A stretch of 13,146 bases of DNA from Phycisphaeraceae bacterium (GTDB lineage Bacteria > Planctomycetota > Phycisphaerae > Phycisphaerales > Phycisphaeraceae). The position numbers and the translations under genes were made by a program. The stretch is from the NCBI GenBank assembly GCA_028281215.1, contig JANQKH010000538.1, positions 1 to 13,146 of the forward strand. Direction: 5' to 3'. The notes under the pieces were generated by a model. That model searched no databases. It was not told where the DNA came from and was given only the letters and a program-made list of their open reading frames with translations. Shown one piece after another: positions 1 to 6,132 of this stretch (its first letter is position 1; the number at the start of each line of letters is the position of its first letter).

Positions 1-479
1 ACGTCGAAAAGGATGAAGACTTCAAACGCCTCGCGAAGATGGACGGCGTGGCCGGCCTGGTGCCGGTGAACCGATTGATGGTGTCGCCGGAATTGGACAG
101 CGACCGTGATTTACGTCAGGCCGCCGCCGCCATGCACGCCGACATGTTGTTCATCTACACGTTCGACACGCACTTTGACGTGGGCGATGCTCTGCCGCCG
201 TTAAGCGTGGTCACGCTTGGGTTGTCGCCCAACCAGTTCGCCAACGTGACGACGACGGCGTCGGCCATTCTGGTCGACGTGCGCACCGGCTACGTGTACG
301 GCTCGGCGGAGACCACCGCCGACACCCAGCAACTGGCCAACGCTTGGACCAGCAACGCCGCGGTGGATCAATCACGTCAGCGCACTGAACGTGAAGCATT
401 TGAAGAACTGCTCGAGGAACTGACCGATCTGTGGCCGAAGGTGGTCGCCCAGCGCCGGCGGGCGCTGGCGACACGGTGA
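1..479 (+). CDS. Rhombotail-like lipoprotein, 3' part only
   Basis: The frame is open from the left edge of the window, so the start and any signal peptide lie outside. About 158 codons remain, ending in TGA at 477-479. The visible part has a PVNRLMVSPE segment, a helix with AAAAMHADMLFIYTFDT, then a two-strand stretch (ASAILVDVRTGYVYGSAE) and a charged C-terminal helix ending in RRRALATR. The order 'residue-rich helix, hydrophobic strand, DVRTGxVYG strand, long acidic helix' resembles what I remember of the rhombotail lipoprotein family, whose role is unknown. This is recognition by pattern only. The ATG at 39 is internal and not the likely start. It is followed by a hairpin at 523-546, so it probably ends a transcription unit. 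An alternative is an unrelated planctomycete envelope lipoprotein. Confidence 0.6.
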   Translation, partial: VEKDEDFKRLAKMDGVAGLVPVNRLMVSPELDSDRDLRQAAAAMHADMLFIYTFDTHFDVGDALPPLSVVTLGLSPNQFANVTTTASAILVDVRTGYVYGSAETTADTQQLANAWTSNAAVDQSRQRTEREAFEELLEELTDLWPKVVAQRRRALATR

Positions 480-522
480 ATTTGACGGATCCGAGCGCGT
501 TCACGCCATCCATCACGGGTGC

Positions 523-546
523 CATACTTTGGCCTGGCAAAGTGTG
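523..546. terminator. Hairpin downstream of the first gene, possible terminator
   Basis: Bases 523-531 pair with 538-546 around a six-base loop (gcctgg): nine pairs including one G-U. It lies 44 bases after the TGA of the first gene. No T tract follows, so it is not a classical intrinsic terminator. It may be a 3'-end stabilising hairpin instead. Confidence 0.35.
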
Positions 547-711
547 AATCGGTGACCGGGAACGAAAGGGATGCCGCACAATTTGCAAAACCAAGGTGTG
601 GCACGCTGCCAATTGCATGCACGCCGGCACGCTCGGTCATTCCCGCCAGGCGTCCTTGCAATCACCCAGTATCTGCGCTGAAACACCGAACCCGCCACCC
701 CTTTTCGCCGG

Positions 712-717
712 TATAAT
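712..717 (+). promoter_or_regulatory. -10 box (TATAAT) for the coiled-coil gene
   Basis: A perfect TATAAT lies 25 bases before the ATG at 743. A start about 7 bases downstream would give a leader of roughly 20 bases, just enough for the AAGGGG ribosome site at 731-736. No good TTGACA-like -35 box is present 16-18 bases upstream, so this is a candidate only. Confidence 0.45.
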
Positions 718-742
718 CGGTTACCTGCGAAAGGGGCGTTGC

Positions 743-1741
743 ATGTTCACAACACGCACACTGCCGTCCGCCAGTCTGTTGTTCGCACTTTTGATCGGCA
801 CGGTGTTCACACCCGTCGCCGCCCGCGCGCAAGTTGGCCAGCAATATTACGATCCGATCGCAATCGCCGCGCTGAAACGAAAGATCACGCAGGCCGAGGC
901 GCAGGTCAAAGCGCTGGAAGCGGTGATCGCCGACCGTCGTAGGCAACTGGACGAAGCGCCGGCGATTGTTCGACCTGTTCAGGCACAGAAGGCGGAGGCG
1001 GAGAAGAAGTACGAAGCGGCGCGCATTGCCGCCAATCGAATCAACGATGCATTGCGTGAAGCAAACACAGGGCTGATCCGACTGAAGAAGCAATTGGAAG
1101 AATCGGTCAAGCAGAAACCGGCGTATAAAGCCGCACAAGCGGAGATGGAGAAGACGAAGGCCGACGCCGATCGTTTACGTGCGGCGGCGGATGAACGTCT
1201 GCGGGATGAATCGGATTACCGACGATTGGTGCAGACCGAAGCGCTTTATCAGGAACGACTCGACGCGGCGAAGGAGAAGCAGCAGGTCGGGCAGGTGTCA
1301 CCAGAAGAATACCTGCGCGCGATCAAGGAGTTCGAAACCGCGCAAACCAAACGCCAAGCCTATCTTGAAAAACAGCTCGAACAGGATCCGGCGTATCAGC
1401 ACGCGTTCAAACTGTACGAGAAAGCAAACGCCGCGTTTGAATCTGTGAGCACGGAACTGCGCGACAAAGCCTTATCCGACCCAACGATCACCGAGTTTGA
1501 AAAGACAATCGCGCAGGTGAAGAAACAGCAGAAGGACGCGATCCAATTCACTGCGGCGGCAAAGCGAGAAGTGTTTGCGCTGAACGCCAAACTCGCCCGT
1601 ATGAAACGCCAGGCGGATACGTTCATCGCTGCGTTGAACAAAGTCATCCGCGACCGCGACATTCTCGACCGCAAAGTCAACGGCATGGTCTCCCGGCTGC
1701 GCTACCTGGAAAGCCTGCCGCCCCGACCGGTGGGGCAGTGA
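743..1741 (+). CDS. Secreted coiled-coil protein of unknown function
   Basis: The protein has 332 residues. I chose the ATG at 743 because it follows an AAGGGG ribosome site and begins a clear signal peptide: positive start (MFTTRTLPSA), hydrophobic core (SLLFALLIGTVFTPVA) and a likely cut after ARA at residue 29. The frame is open further upstream to 596, but that part has no ribosome site and would bury the signal peptide. From about residue 38 to 310 it is almost entirely Lys/Glu/Ala/Gln-rich heptad sequence (for example ITQAEAQVKALEAVIADRRR), which indicates long helical coiled coils in the periplasm or envelope. There are no cysteines and no enzyme motif. It ends in a proline-rich tail (PPRPVGQ). 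The zinc-ribbon gene begins one base after its stop, so the two are probably co-transcribed. Function unknown; many envelope spacer proteins look like this. Confidence 0.85.
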   Translation: MFTTRTLPSASLLFALLIGTVFTPVAARAQVGQQYYDPIAIAALKRKITQAEAQVKALEAVIADRRRQLDEAPAIVRPVQAQKAEAEKKYEAARIAANRINDALREANTGLIRLKKQLEESVKQKPAYKAAQAEMEKTKADADRLRAAADERLRDESDYRRLVQTEALYQERLDAAKEKQQVGQVSPEEYLRAIKEFETAQTKRQAYLEKQLEQDPAYQHAFKLYEKANAAFESVSTELRDKALSDPTITEFEKTIAQVKKQQKDAIQFTAAAKREVFALNAKLARMKRQADTFIAALNKVIRDRDILDRKVNGMVSRLRYLESLPPRPVGQ

Positions 1742-1742
1742 G

Positions 1743-2071
1743 GTGAACACATCCACAAATCGCGAGGATCTTTTTGCCATTGCTGCGGCTACAACCTGCG
1801 TGGCGCGCTGGACCAAGCGTGTCCGGAATGCGGTTACGCCGGCAGCGAACCCATTCGTGACCCTGCGAAATGTTTGCAACAACAACGCCGCGGTTATGCG
1901 AATCAGATTCTGCTCTGTGCGCTGTTCGGCATCCCGTGTATTCTGATCACACTCACCGAGAAGAGCTTCAGTCCCATTCTTGGATTAATCGGCCTGCTGT
2001 CGGTCTGTTTTGTCTGGTGGACGGTCGCTGGCATCCACCACTGGCGGCGAATTGGTAAGCAGATGCGATGA
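1743..2071 (+). CDS. Membrane zinc-ribbon protein (CGYNLRG type), frameshifted
   Basis: The sequence encodes two pieces in different frames. GTG at 1743, one base after the upstream stop, opens MNTSTNREDLF. The rest (CHCCGYNLRG, CPECG, two membrane helices) is in the frame ending in TGA at 2069-2071, and that frame has no ATG, GTG or TTG between the preceding stop and the first cysteine. One extra T in the run of five at 1771-1775 joins them into a sensible 109-residue protein. In that protein CxxC at residues 12-15 and CxxC at 27-30 form a zinc ribbon, followed by membrane helices at about 55-72 and 78-98 and a basic tail (HHWRRIGKQMR). CGYNLRG zinc ribbons with membrane segments are common in planctomycetes and have no assigned job. 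A sequencing error in the homopolymer is the simplest reading. A real broken gene or slippage is possible. An alternative annotation is only the ATG at 1874 onward (65 residues), which would lose the zinc ribbon. Confidence 0.65.
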
Positions 2072-2082
2072 CCATCGCCCCG

Positions 2083-3168
2083 TCACGCCGCGCAAGTGTT
2101 GTCGCCGCGATGGACGCCTTGGCCATCGACCGTCCAGACCGTCACGCGGTTGCGGCCTTCACTCTTGGAGACATACATCGCTTCGTCGGCGAAGTGAACG
2201 TACTGCTCCATCGGCAAATGCCCGGCATCGTCGGCATAGATGAGACCGACGCTGATCGTCACATCGATCGGACCGGCATCCGTTTCGATCGGTGTGTCGG
2301 CGACACACTGGCGGACGCGCTCCGCCATGCGCGCCGCGACTTCCAGCGTGACGGAATGGTCGACCGCGACCAGGAATTCTTCGCCGCCGAATCGGCCGAC
2401 GATGTCCTCATCGCGCATGACCGCTTTGATGCGTTTGGCGACTTCGCACAACACTTCGTCGCCGACTTGGTGACCGAACTTGTCGTTGACGCACTTGAAA
2501 TGATCGACGTCCACCATCATCGCCCCGATCGGCGCCTGTTCCACGGCGCATTGCTGCAGGGTGTTGTGGAAGCGTTCATCGAAGCCTGCTCTGTTCCAAA
2601 GGCCGGTCAATGGATCGACCTGTGCGTCGTTTTGCACGCCGTTCAACTGATCGATGAGTTCCAACTGCACGGCATCGTGGAACATCGCTTTGAGATCGCC
2701 CTCGAACATAGCCGCTAGGTCTTTGAGCACCTGCCTGGATTCATCGTCCAACGCGCGGGGTTTGGTGTCCATCACGCAAAGCACACCGAGTTGTTGGCGG
2801 TCGACGCTGCGGAGGGGAAAGTTGGCGAAGAACTGAATCGATTCATGCAACGCCTGCGCGATGGGGGCGGCGAGGGTGCCGGTTCGTATCGGATCACGCA
2901 AGTTGTCGATGATCAATGAGGTTTCATGGTGAGGCACGATCAAACGCGACGCTGTATTGATCCGTTCCCAGAACCATTCCGGTGCGCGCATGGATTCAAA
3001 CCAGACGTCATCGCCTGTGCCCATCACAACCGTCACAATCGGCATATCCAGCGCGAAGTGCACCAACCGCGCAAGCCGGTCGATTCGCCGTTCAATCGGC
3101 GCTTCGTGCCTGGCCAGCGATGTCGGTACGAGCCCCTTGACGCCCTCAATCGAAGGCAATTCATGCAT
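2083..3168 (-). CDS. GAF-GGDEF diguanylate cyclase
   Basis: The protein has 361 residues from ATG 3168, preceded by AGGGG eight bases upstream; an in-frame GTG at 3177 overlaps that ribosome site and is less likely. Residues about 25-165 look like a GAF sensor domain (HETSLIIDNLRDP, LGVLCVMDTKPRAL). A short linker helix leads into the GGDEF domain: DPLTGLWNR at 185, VDVDHFKCVND with metal-binding Asp at about 219-229, and the active-site GGEEF at 261-265. RDED at 252-255, five residues before GGEEF, matches the RxxD inhibitory site. It therefore probably makes cyclic di-GMP from two GTP and is inhibited by its product. There is no membrane segment, so it is a cytoplasmic sensor with unknown GAF ligand. 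Its 3' end faces the zinc-ribbon gene with 11 bases between. No PilZ or EAL protein is visible here. Confidence 0.93.
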   Translation of the reverse strand: MHELPSIEGVKGLVPTSLARHEAPIERRIDRLARLVHFALDMPIVTVVMGTGDDVWFESMRAPEWFWERINTASRLIVPHHETSLIIDNLRDPIRTGTLAAPIAQALHESIQFFANFPLRSVDRQQLGVLCVMDTKPRALDDESRQVLKDLAAMFEGDLKAMFHDAVQLELIDQLNGVQNDAQVDPLTGLWNRAGFDERFHNTLQQCAVEQAPIGAMMVDVDHFKCVNDKFGHQVGDEVLCEVAKRIKAVMRDEDIVGRFGGEEFLVAVDHSVTLEVAARMAERVRQCVADTPIETDAGPIDVTISVGLIYADDAGHLPMEQYVHFADEAMYVSKSEGRNRVTVWTVDGQGVHRGDNTCAA

Positions 3169-3176
3169 CTTTGACA

Positions 3177-3181
3177 CCCCT
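3177..3181 (-). promoter_or_regulatory. Ribosome site that sets the diguanylate cyclase start
   Basis: On the minus strand AGGGG ends eight bases before ATG 3168. The GTG at 3177 shares a base with this site and so cannot use it. This favours the ATG. Confidence 0.6.
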
Positions 3182-3339
3182 GATGCTGCTCACGCTGCGT
3201 ACCCTTCAACATCGGTTGACTGGCGCGTTAACCTGACGCAGTGACGGAAAAGTTTGAGTTTCATCACGTCACGGCCGGGCTCAATACGCATCGTTTGCCC
3301 ATCTTGCCAAAGCAAGCCATGTCAACACCACGAACAACG

Positions 3340-3356
3340 CGCGCACATCATGCGCG
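3340..3356. other. Small hairpin just before the thioredoxin-fold gene
   Basis: cgcgca (3340-3345) and tgcgcg (3351-3356) form a six-pair stem with a five-base loop, 13 bases before the ATG at 3370. That gene has no clear ribosome site, so the hairpin could affect initiation. It may also be chance in GC-rich DNA. Confidence 0.25.
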
Positions 3357-3369
3357 GTACGCTATCTCC

Positions 3370-3981
3370 ATGGCGCTGACACCTTCCACCATGCTCCCGC
3401 TCGGCATCCAGGCTCCCGACTTTGCTCTACCTGATGTGACGCGCGAGAACCAGATTGTTCGCCTCGCCGATTTCGCCGACTGCAAGGCGTTTTTGGTGAT
3501 GTTCATCTGCAACCATTGCCCGTATGTGAAGCATGTGGCCAAGCAGTTGGCGGCCATTGGGCGCGACTATCAACCCCAGGGGGTGGGCATCGTCGCGATC
3601 AGTTGCAACGACGCTGAGGCCTATCCCGATGACGCGCCGGCAAAGATGAAAGAAGAAGCTGAACAGCGCGGTTACCCGTTCGCATACCTCTACGATGAAA
3701 CCCAGCATGTCGCCCAGGCCTACACCGCCGCCTGTACGCCCGACTTCTTTCTTTTCGATGCACAAATGGAACTTGTTTACCGAGGTCAGCTCGACGAGAC
3801 GCGACCGACGCGGATCAGTTCCGGCAACTACAACTTCGACGACAGTCCCGCCCACGGCGGTGACCTCCGCGCCGCGCTCGACGCCGTGCTCAGTGGTCAG
3901 CCGATCTCCGCGCAGCAAAAGCCGAGCCTCGGTTGCAACATCAAATGGAAGCCGGGCAACGAGCCGGAGTATTTTGCATGA
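3370..3981 (+). CDS. Thioredoxin-fold redox protein (AhpC/TSA-like)
   Basis: The protein has 203 residues from ATG 3370. I chose this start because MALTPSTMLPLGIQAPDFALPD is how members of this family usually begin; earlier in-frame starts at 3241 and 3319 add a His/Arg-rich stretch unlike the family, and none of the three has a strong ribosome site. The thioredoxin fold shows in APDFALPDV, the strand FLVMFICNHC with the CxxC motif CNHC at 47-50, the VAISCND strand near 76, and the cis-proline segment CTPDFFLFD at 122-130. The conserved tail GCNIKWKPGNEP is at 188-197. It is cytoplasmic by sequence. Members of this group are annotated as thioredoxin-family or redoxin proteins and probably act as thiol oxidoreductases or peroxidases; the substrate is unknown. 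Its last codon overlaps the next gene (ATGA), which implies translational coupling. Confidence 0.9.
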   Translation: MALTPSTMLPLGIQAPDFALPDVTRENQIVRLADFADCKAFLVMFICNHCPYVKHVAKQLAAIGRDYQPQGVGIVAISCNDAEAYPDDAPAKMKEEAEQRGYPFAYLYDETQHVAQAYTAACTPDFFLFDAQMELVYRGQLDETRPTRISSGNYNFDDSPAHGGDLRAALDAVLSGQPISAQQKPSLGCNIKWKPGNEPEYFA

Positions 3982-4871
3982 CACCACACACGCGATTTCA
4001 GCAGTTGAGTTGGGTCATCGTTGCCTTCTTTGGCATCGTCGTCGGCGAAACGCGCGCGAGCGGTGAGACCATCAAGGTGCTGACTTACAACATTCACATG
4101 TGGCAGCCGAAGGTCGACGATCTTGCGGCGGTGATCAAGGCGTCCGGCGCGGACATCGTCGGCTTGCAGGAAGCGTGGTCGGAATCGAAGAACCTCGAAC
4201 TGGCGAAGAAGCTCGGTTTTCATGTCGCGTTCGGCGGACAAAACCCCACACAACGCGTGCCGCGCAAAGCTCATTGGATCAATCGTCATCACATGCCGCA
4301 GGTCTTGCTGACCCGCCATCGCATCGTCTCCGTCCGACACTTCAACGCCATGGAAGCGAAGAAAGACAAAACCAATCCCGACCTGCACGACGACGTGCCC
4401 ATCTTTCGCGGCGGCACGTTGGCGCTGCTCGAAACCGCAAAGGGCAACCGCATCGTCGTCTTCGTGTTGCACTTGCATCCCTGGGGCGGCCCCGACAACG
4501 AGCGCATGACCAACATGCGCCTTGCTGAGATTAAAGGCATCCAATCCGTCCTCAAAAAACATGCCGACCTGCCCGTTATCCTTCTTGGTGATTTCAACAC
4601 CGAGTCGCACCACGATCGTAAGACCGACTACAAGGTCACGCGATACCTTGAAAAACAAGGCTACACTGATCTTTACCGCGCCGTGCATCCGAACGTGAAA
4701 ACCCACCCCGGCGTCACCTGCGGCAAGGACGGCCGCATCGACTTCATCTTCCACAACCGACACGCCAAATCGGTCGACGCCAAAGTCATCACTGATCAAC
4801 AGTTCGGCTCACGTGGATACAAACAGTCGGATCACCTCGGTGTGTTCGGCGTTGTGACCGTCGGTAAATGA
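3978..4871 (+). CDS. Secreted endonuclease/exonuclease/phosphatase-family protein
   Basis: The protein has 297 residues. The ATG at 3978 overlaps the upstream stop as ATGA and opens a signal peptide (QLSWVIVAFFGIVVGETRAS, likely cut near residue 28). The family's catalytic motifs follow in order: TYNIH with Asn38, LQE with metal-binding Glu65, LHLHPWGG around His166, GDFNTES with Asp205 and Asn207, GRIDFIF with Asp255, and SDHLGV with Asp285-His286. This is the complete DNase I-like / sphingomyelinase-like set, so it should be an active Mg-dependent phosphodiesterase or phosphomonoesterase outside the cytoplasm. Whether it cuts DNA, phospholipid or a sugar/inositol phosphate cannot be read from the sequence. 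It is translationally coupled to the cytoplasmic thioredoxin-fold gene, although the two proteins act in different compartments. Its 3' end faces the SMR gene 18 bases away. Confidence 0.9.
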   Translation: MTPHTRFQQLSWVIVAFFGIVVGETRASGETIKVLTYNIHMWQPKVDDLAAVIKASGADIVGLQEAWSESKNLELAKKLGFHVAFGGQNPTQRVPRKAHWINRHHMPQVLLTRHRIVSVRHFNAMEAKKDKTNPDLHDDVPIFRGGTLALLETAKGNRIVVFVLHLHPWGGPDNERMTNMRLAEIKGIQSVLKKHADLPVILLGDFNTESHHDRKTDYKVTRYLEKQGYTDLYRAVHPNVKTHPGVTCGKDGRIDFIFHNRHAKSVDAKVITDQQFGSRGYKQSDHLGVFGVVTVGK

Positions 4872-4889
4872 TCCACGCGCCACCACCGC

Positions 4890-5219
4890 TCAATGTGAAA
4901 TGCCGCTCAGGTTCAAGCCCACAATCCCCGCAATCACCAGTACGAACGACACGACCTTCAACGCGTTGACCTCATCGTTGAAAAACATCACGCCGATCAG
5001 CGCCAGCAGGCAGACCCCGACGCCGGACCACGTCGCGTACACCGTGCCGAGTGAGAAGTGTTTCATCGCAACGCCCAGCAATGCGAAACAGGCAAGGTAA
5101 AACACCACCACCGCGACGCCGAACCACGCGGCATGTTTGCCGCCCTCGAACGCCAGTTTCAAGAACGTCGTGCCGATCACTTCACAGACAATGGACGAAA
5201 ACAACCAGAACCATTTCAT
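4890..5219 (-). CDS. Small multidrug resistance (SMR) efflux protein
   Basis: The protein has 109 residues, the usual size for the family, from ATG 5219 with GGAG six bases upstream (5226-5229). A start ten codons earlier lacks this spacing. Four membrane helices are visible at about 3-21, 33-51, 58-79 and 86-104. The essential proton/substrate glutamate is Glu13 (IVCEVIGTTFLK). The signature GTVYATWSGVG at 59-68 contains Tyr61 and Trp64, the equivalents of EmrE Tyr60 and Trp63. It should work as an antiparallel dimer in the inner membrane, exchanging protons for cationic compounds. The WSGVG form is closer to EmrE/Qac drug exporters than to the guanidinium exporters (Gdx/SugE), but I would not exclude the latter. 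It lies 75 bases downstream of the prepilin-type gene on the same strand. Confidence 0.92.
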   Translation of the reverse strand: MKWFWLFSSIVCEVIGTTFLKLAFEGGKHAAWFGVAVVVFYLACFALLGVAMKHFSLGTVYATWSGVGVCLLALIGVMFFNDEVNALKVVSFVLVIAGIVGLNLSGISH

Positions 5220-5294
5220 GGCGGACTCCACTACTCTGAAACACCACAAGTCGCCTCAACGTGGCGGCGCCCCCAATTGCAATGAGTCGTTTCA

Positions 5295-5999
5295 TCAATA
5301 AATATTGAACCAGTTCCCCGAATATCGAATCTCCATCTGATCGACGTGTTGTCGCTCGGCGTGGGCGTCGGTGAACAGGAGGGTGGTGGACTCGACGCCG
5401 TCGTTGAATTGGTGGCCGTCAAAGCCGAGGCGGGGTTCGGGCGGTTGGCTTTTCTGGAGGCCGACGCGACAGGTGAGGATGGGATGCACGCCGCCGCGCG
5501 AATCGCTGACGCTGATCGGCCAGCGGTCGGTGACGGCCTGGGGATCGAAGTCGCGCGACGGGAAAAACGCACAGCCGAATTGGCGCGGCACCCACCAATT
5601 ATGCTCGATGATCGAGAAGTGACCGTAGTAACTTTTGAATCGGTCTTTGACCTGTTCAAAGTTGTCGAGGTGCGCCAGTTCACCACGCGTCGGGCAGTCC
5701 CACATTTCCGGCTCGGTCAGGCCGTATTTGCCCATCTGGACGGGAAACTCGTTAGAAACGTCCCACGTATTCACGCCGGTAGTCTGCGGGATGTCCTGCC
5801 GCGGCAGGGCGTCGCTGAAATCGCCGGCGTAGCTGAGCGTCGCGTTGCCCCACTGGTGGAAGTTGGACAGGCACCGTGTCACCTTTGTTTCAAACTTCGC
5901 CCGCGCCAACGAGGGCATGAGCATCGCCATGAGCAAGGTGATCAGTGAGATGACCACGAGCATTTCGATCAGACTGAACGCGCGCGAAAGAGGACGCAT
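5295..5999 (-). CDS. Prepilin-type N-terminal methylation protein (DUF1559-like)
   Basis: The protein has 234 residues from ATG 5999, with GGGAG six bases upstream. The N-terminus is a type IV prepilin / type II pseudopilin leader: short basic MRPLSRA, then FSLIEMLVVISLITLLMAML as the membrane helix with the conserved glutamate at +5 (Glu12). The residue before the cut is Ala7 rather than the usual Gly. The middle is Trp- and Cys-containing soluble sequence. The C-terminal LLFTDAHAERQ at 207-217 corresponds to the FADGHVE-like end typical of the large planctomycete pilin-like families. Such proteins are exported, cut by prepilin peptidase and probably form surface or periplasmic filaments; planctomycete genomes carry many copies of unknown role. 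No pilus assembly genes are nearby. Confidence 0.88.
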   Translation of the reverse strand: MRPLSRAFSLIEMLVVISLITLLMAMLMPSLARAKFETKVTRCLSNFHQWGNATLSYAGDFSDALPRQDIPQTTGVNTWDVSNEFPVQMGKYGLTEPEMWDCPTRGELAHLDNFEQVKDRFKSYYGHFSIIEHNWWVPRQFGCAFFPSRDFDPQAVTDRWPISVSDSRGGVHPILTCRVGLQKSQPPEPRLGFDGHQFNDGVESTTLLFTDAHAERQHVDQMEIRYSGNWFNIY

Positions 6000-6033
6000 A
6001 ACAAACTCCCGCGAAGGCGGTGGTGATGGGTGT

Positions 6034-6039
6034 ATTGTA
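6034..6039 (-). promoter_or_regulatory. Candidate -10 box (TACAAT) for the prepilin-type gene
   Basis: On the minus strand TACAAT lies 34 bases before ATG 5999, giving a leader of about 27 bases that includes GGGAG. The -35 region (ttattt) is poor. It resembles the arrangement in front of the gene at 743. Confidence 0.35.
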
Positions 6040-6061
6040 GCAGGCGGTGAAGACCGAAATA

Positions 6062-6122
6062 ACCAATGACCAAACTCTGATCGGCAATCTCACGCTTTGG
6101 TCATTCGTGCTTGGTCATTGGT
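6062..6122. repeat. CAATGACCAA-type inverted repeat, copy 1
   Basis: accaatgaccaa (6062-6073) and ttggtcattggt (6111-6122) are a perfect 12-base inverted repeat. A third unit, tttggtcatt (6096-6105), can also pair with aatgaccaaa (6065-6074), giving two competing stems. The element begins 10 bases after the stop of the phosphate symporter gene. The same unit recurs at 9586-9638 and 10035-10045. Confidence 0.75.
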
Positions 6123-6132
6123 CTTTTTCCCC

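Noticed and set aside
2068..2718. Long plus-strand open frame opposite the diguanylate cyclase
   Set aside because: It is antisense to a clear GAF-GGDEF gene, is rich in Asp/His/Arg as expected of a GC-rich shadow frame, and has no recognisable domain.
3241..3369. Earlier starts (3241, 3319) for the thioredoxin-fold protein
   Set aside because: They add a His/Arg-rich segment not seen in the family, whose members normally begin MALTPSTMLPLG.
3897..4799. Minus-strand open frame of about 300 codons opposite the endonuclease/phosphatase gene
   Set aside because: The plus-strand gene has the full catalytic motif set and a coupled start; the minus frame is its shadow.
6062..6122. CRISPR-like reading of the CAATGACCAA units
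   Set aside because: The units are far too short, are inverted rather than direct, have no regular spacers and have no cas genes nearby.
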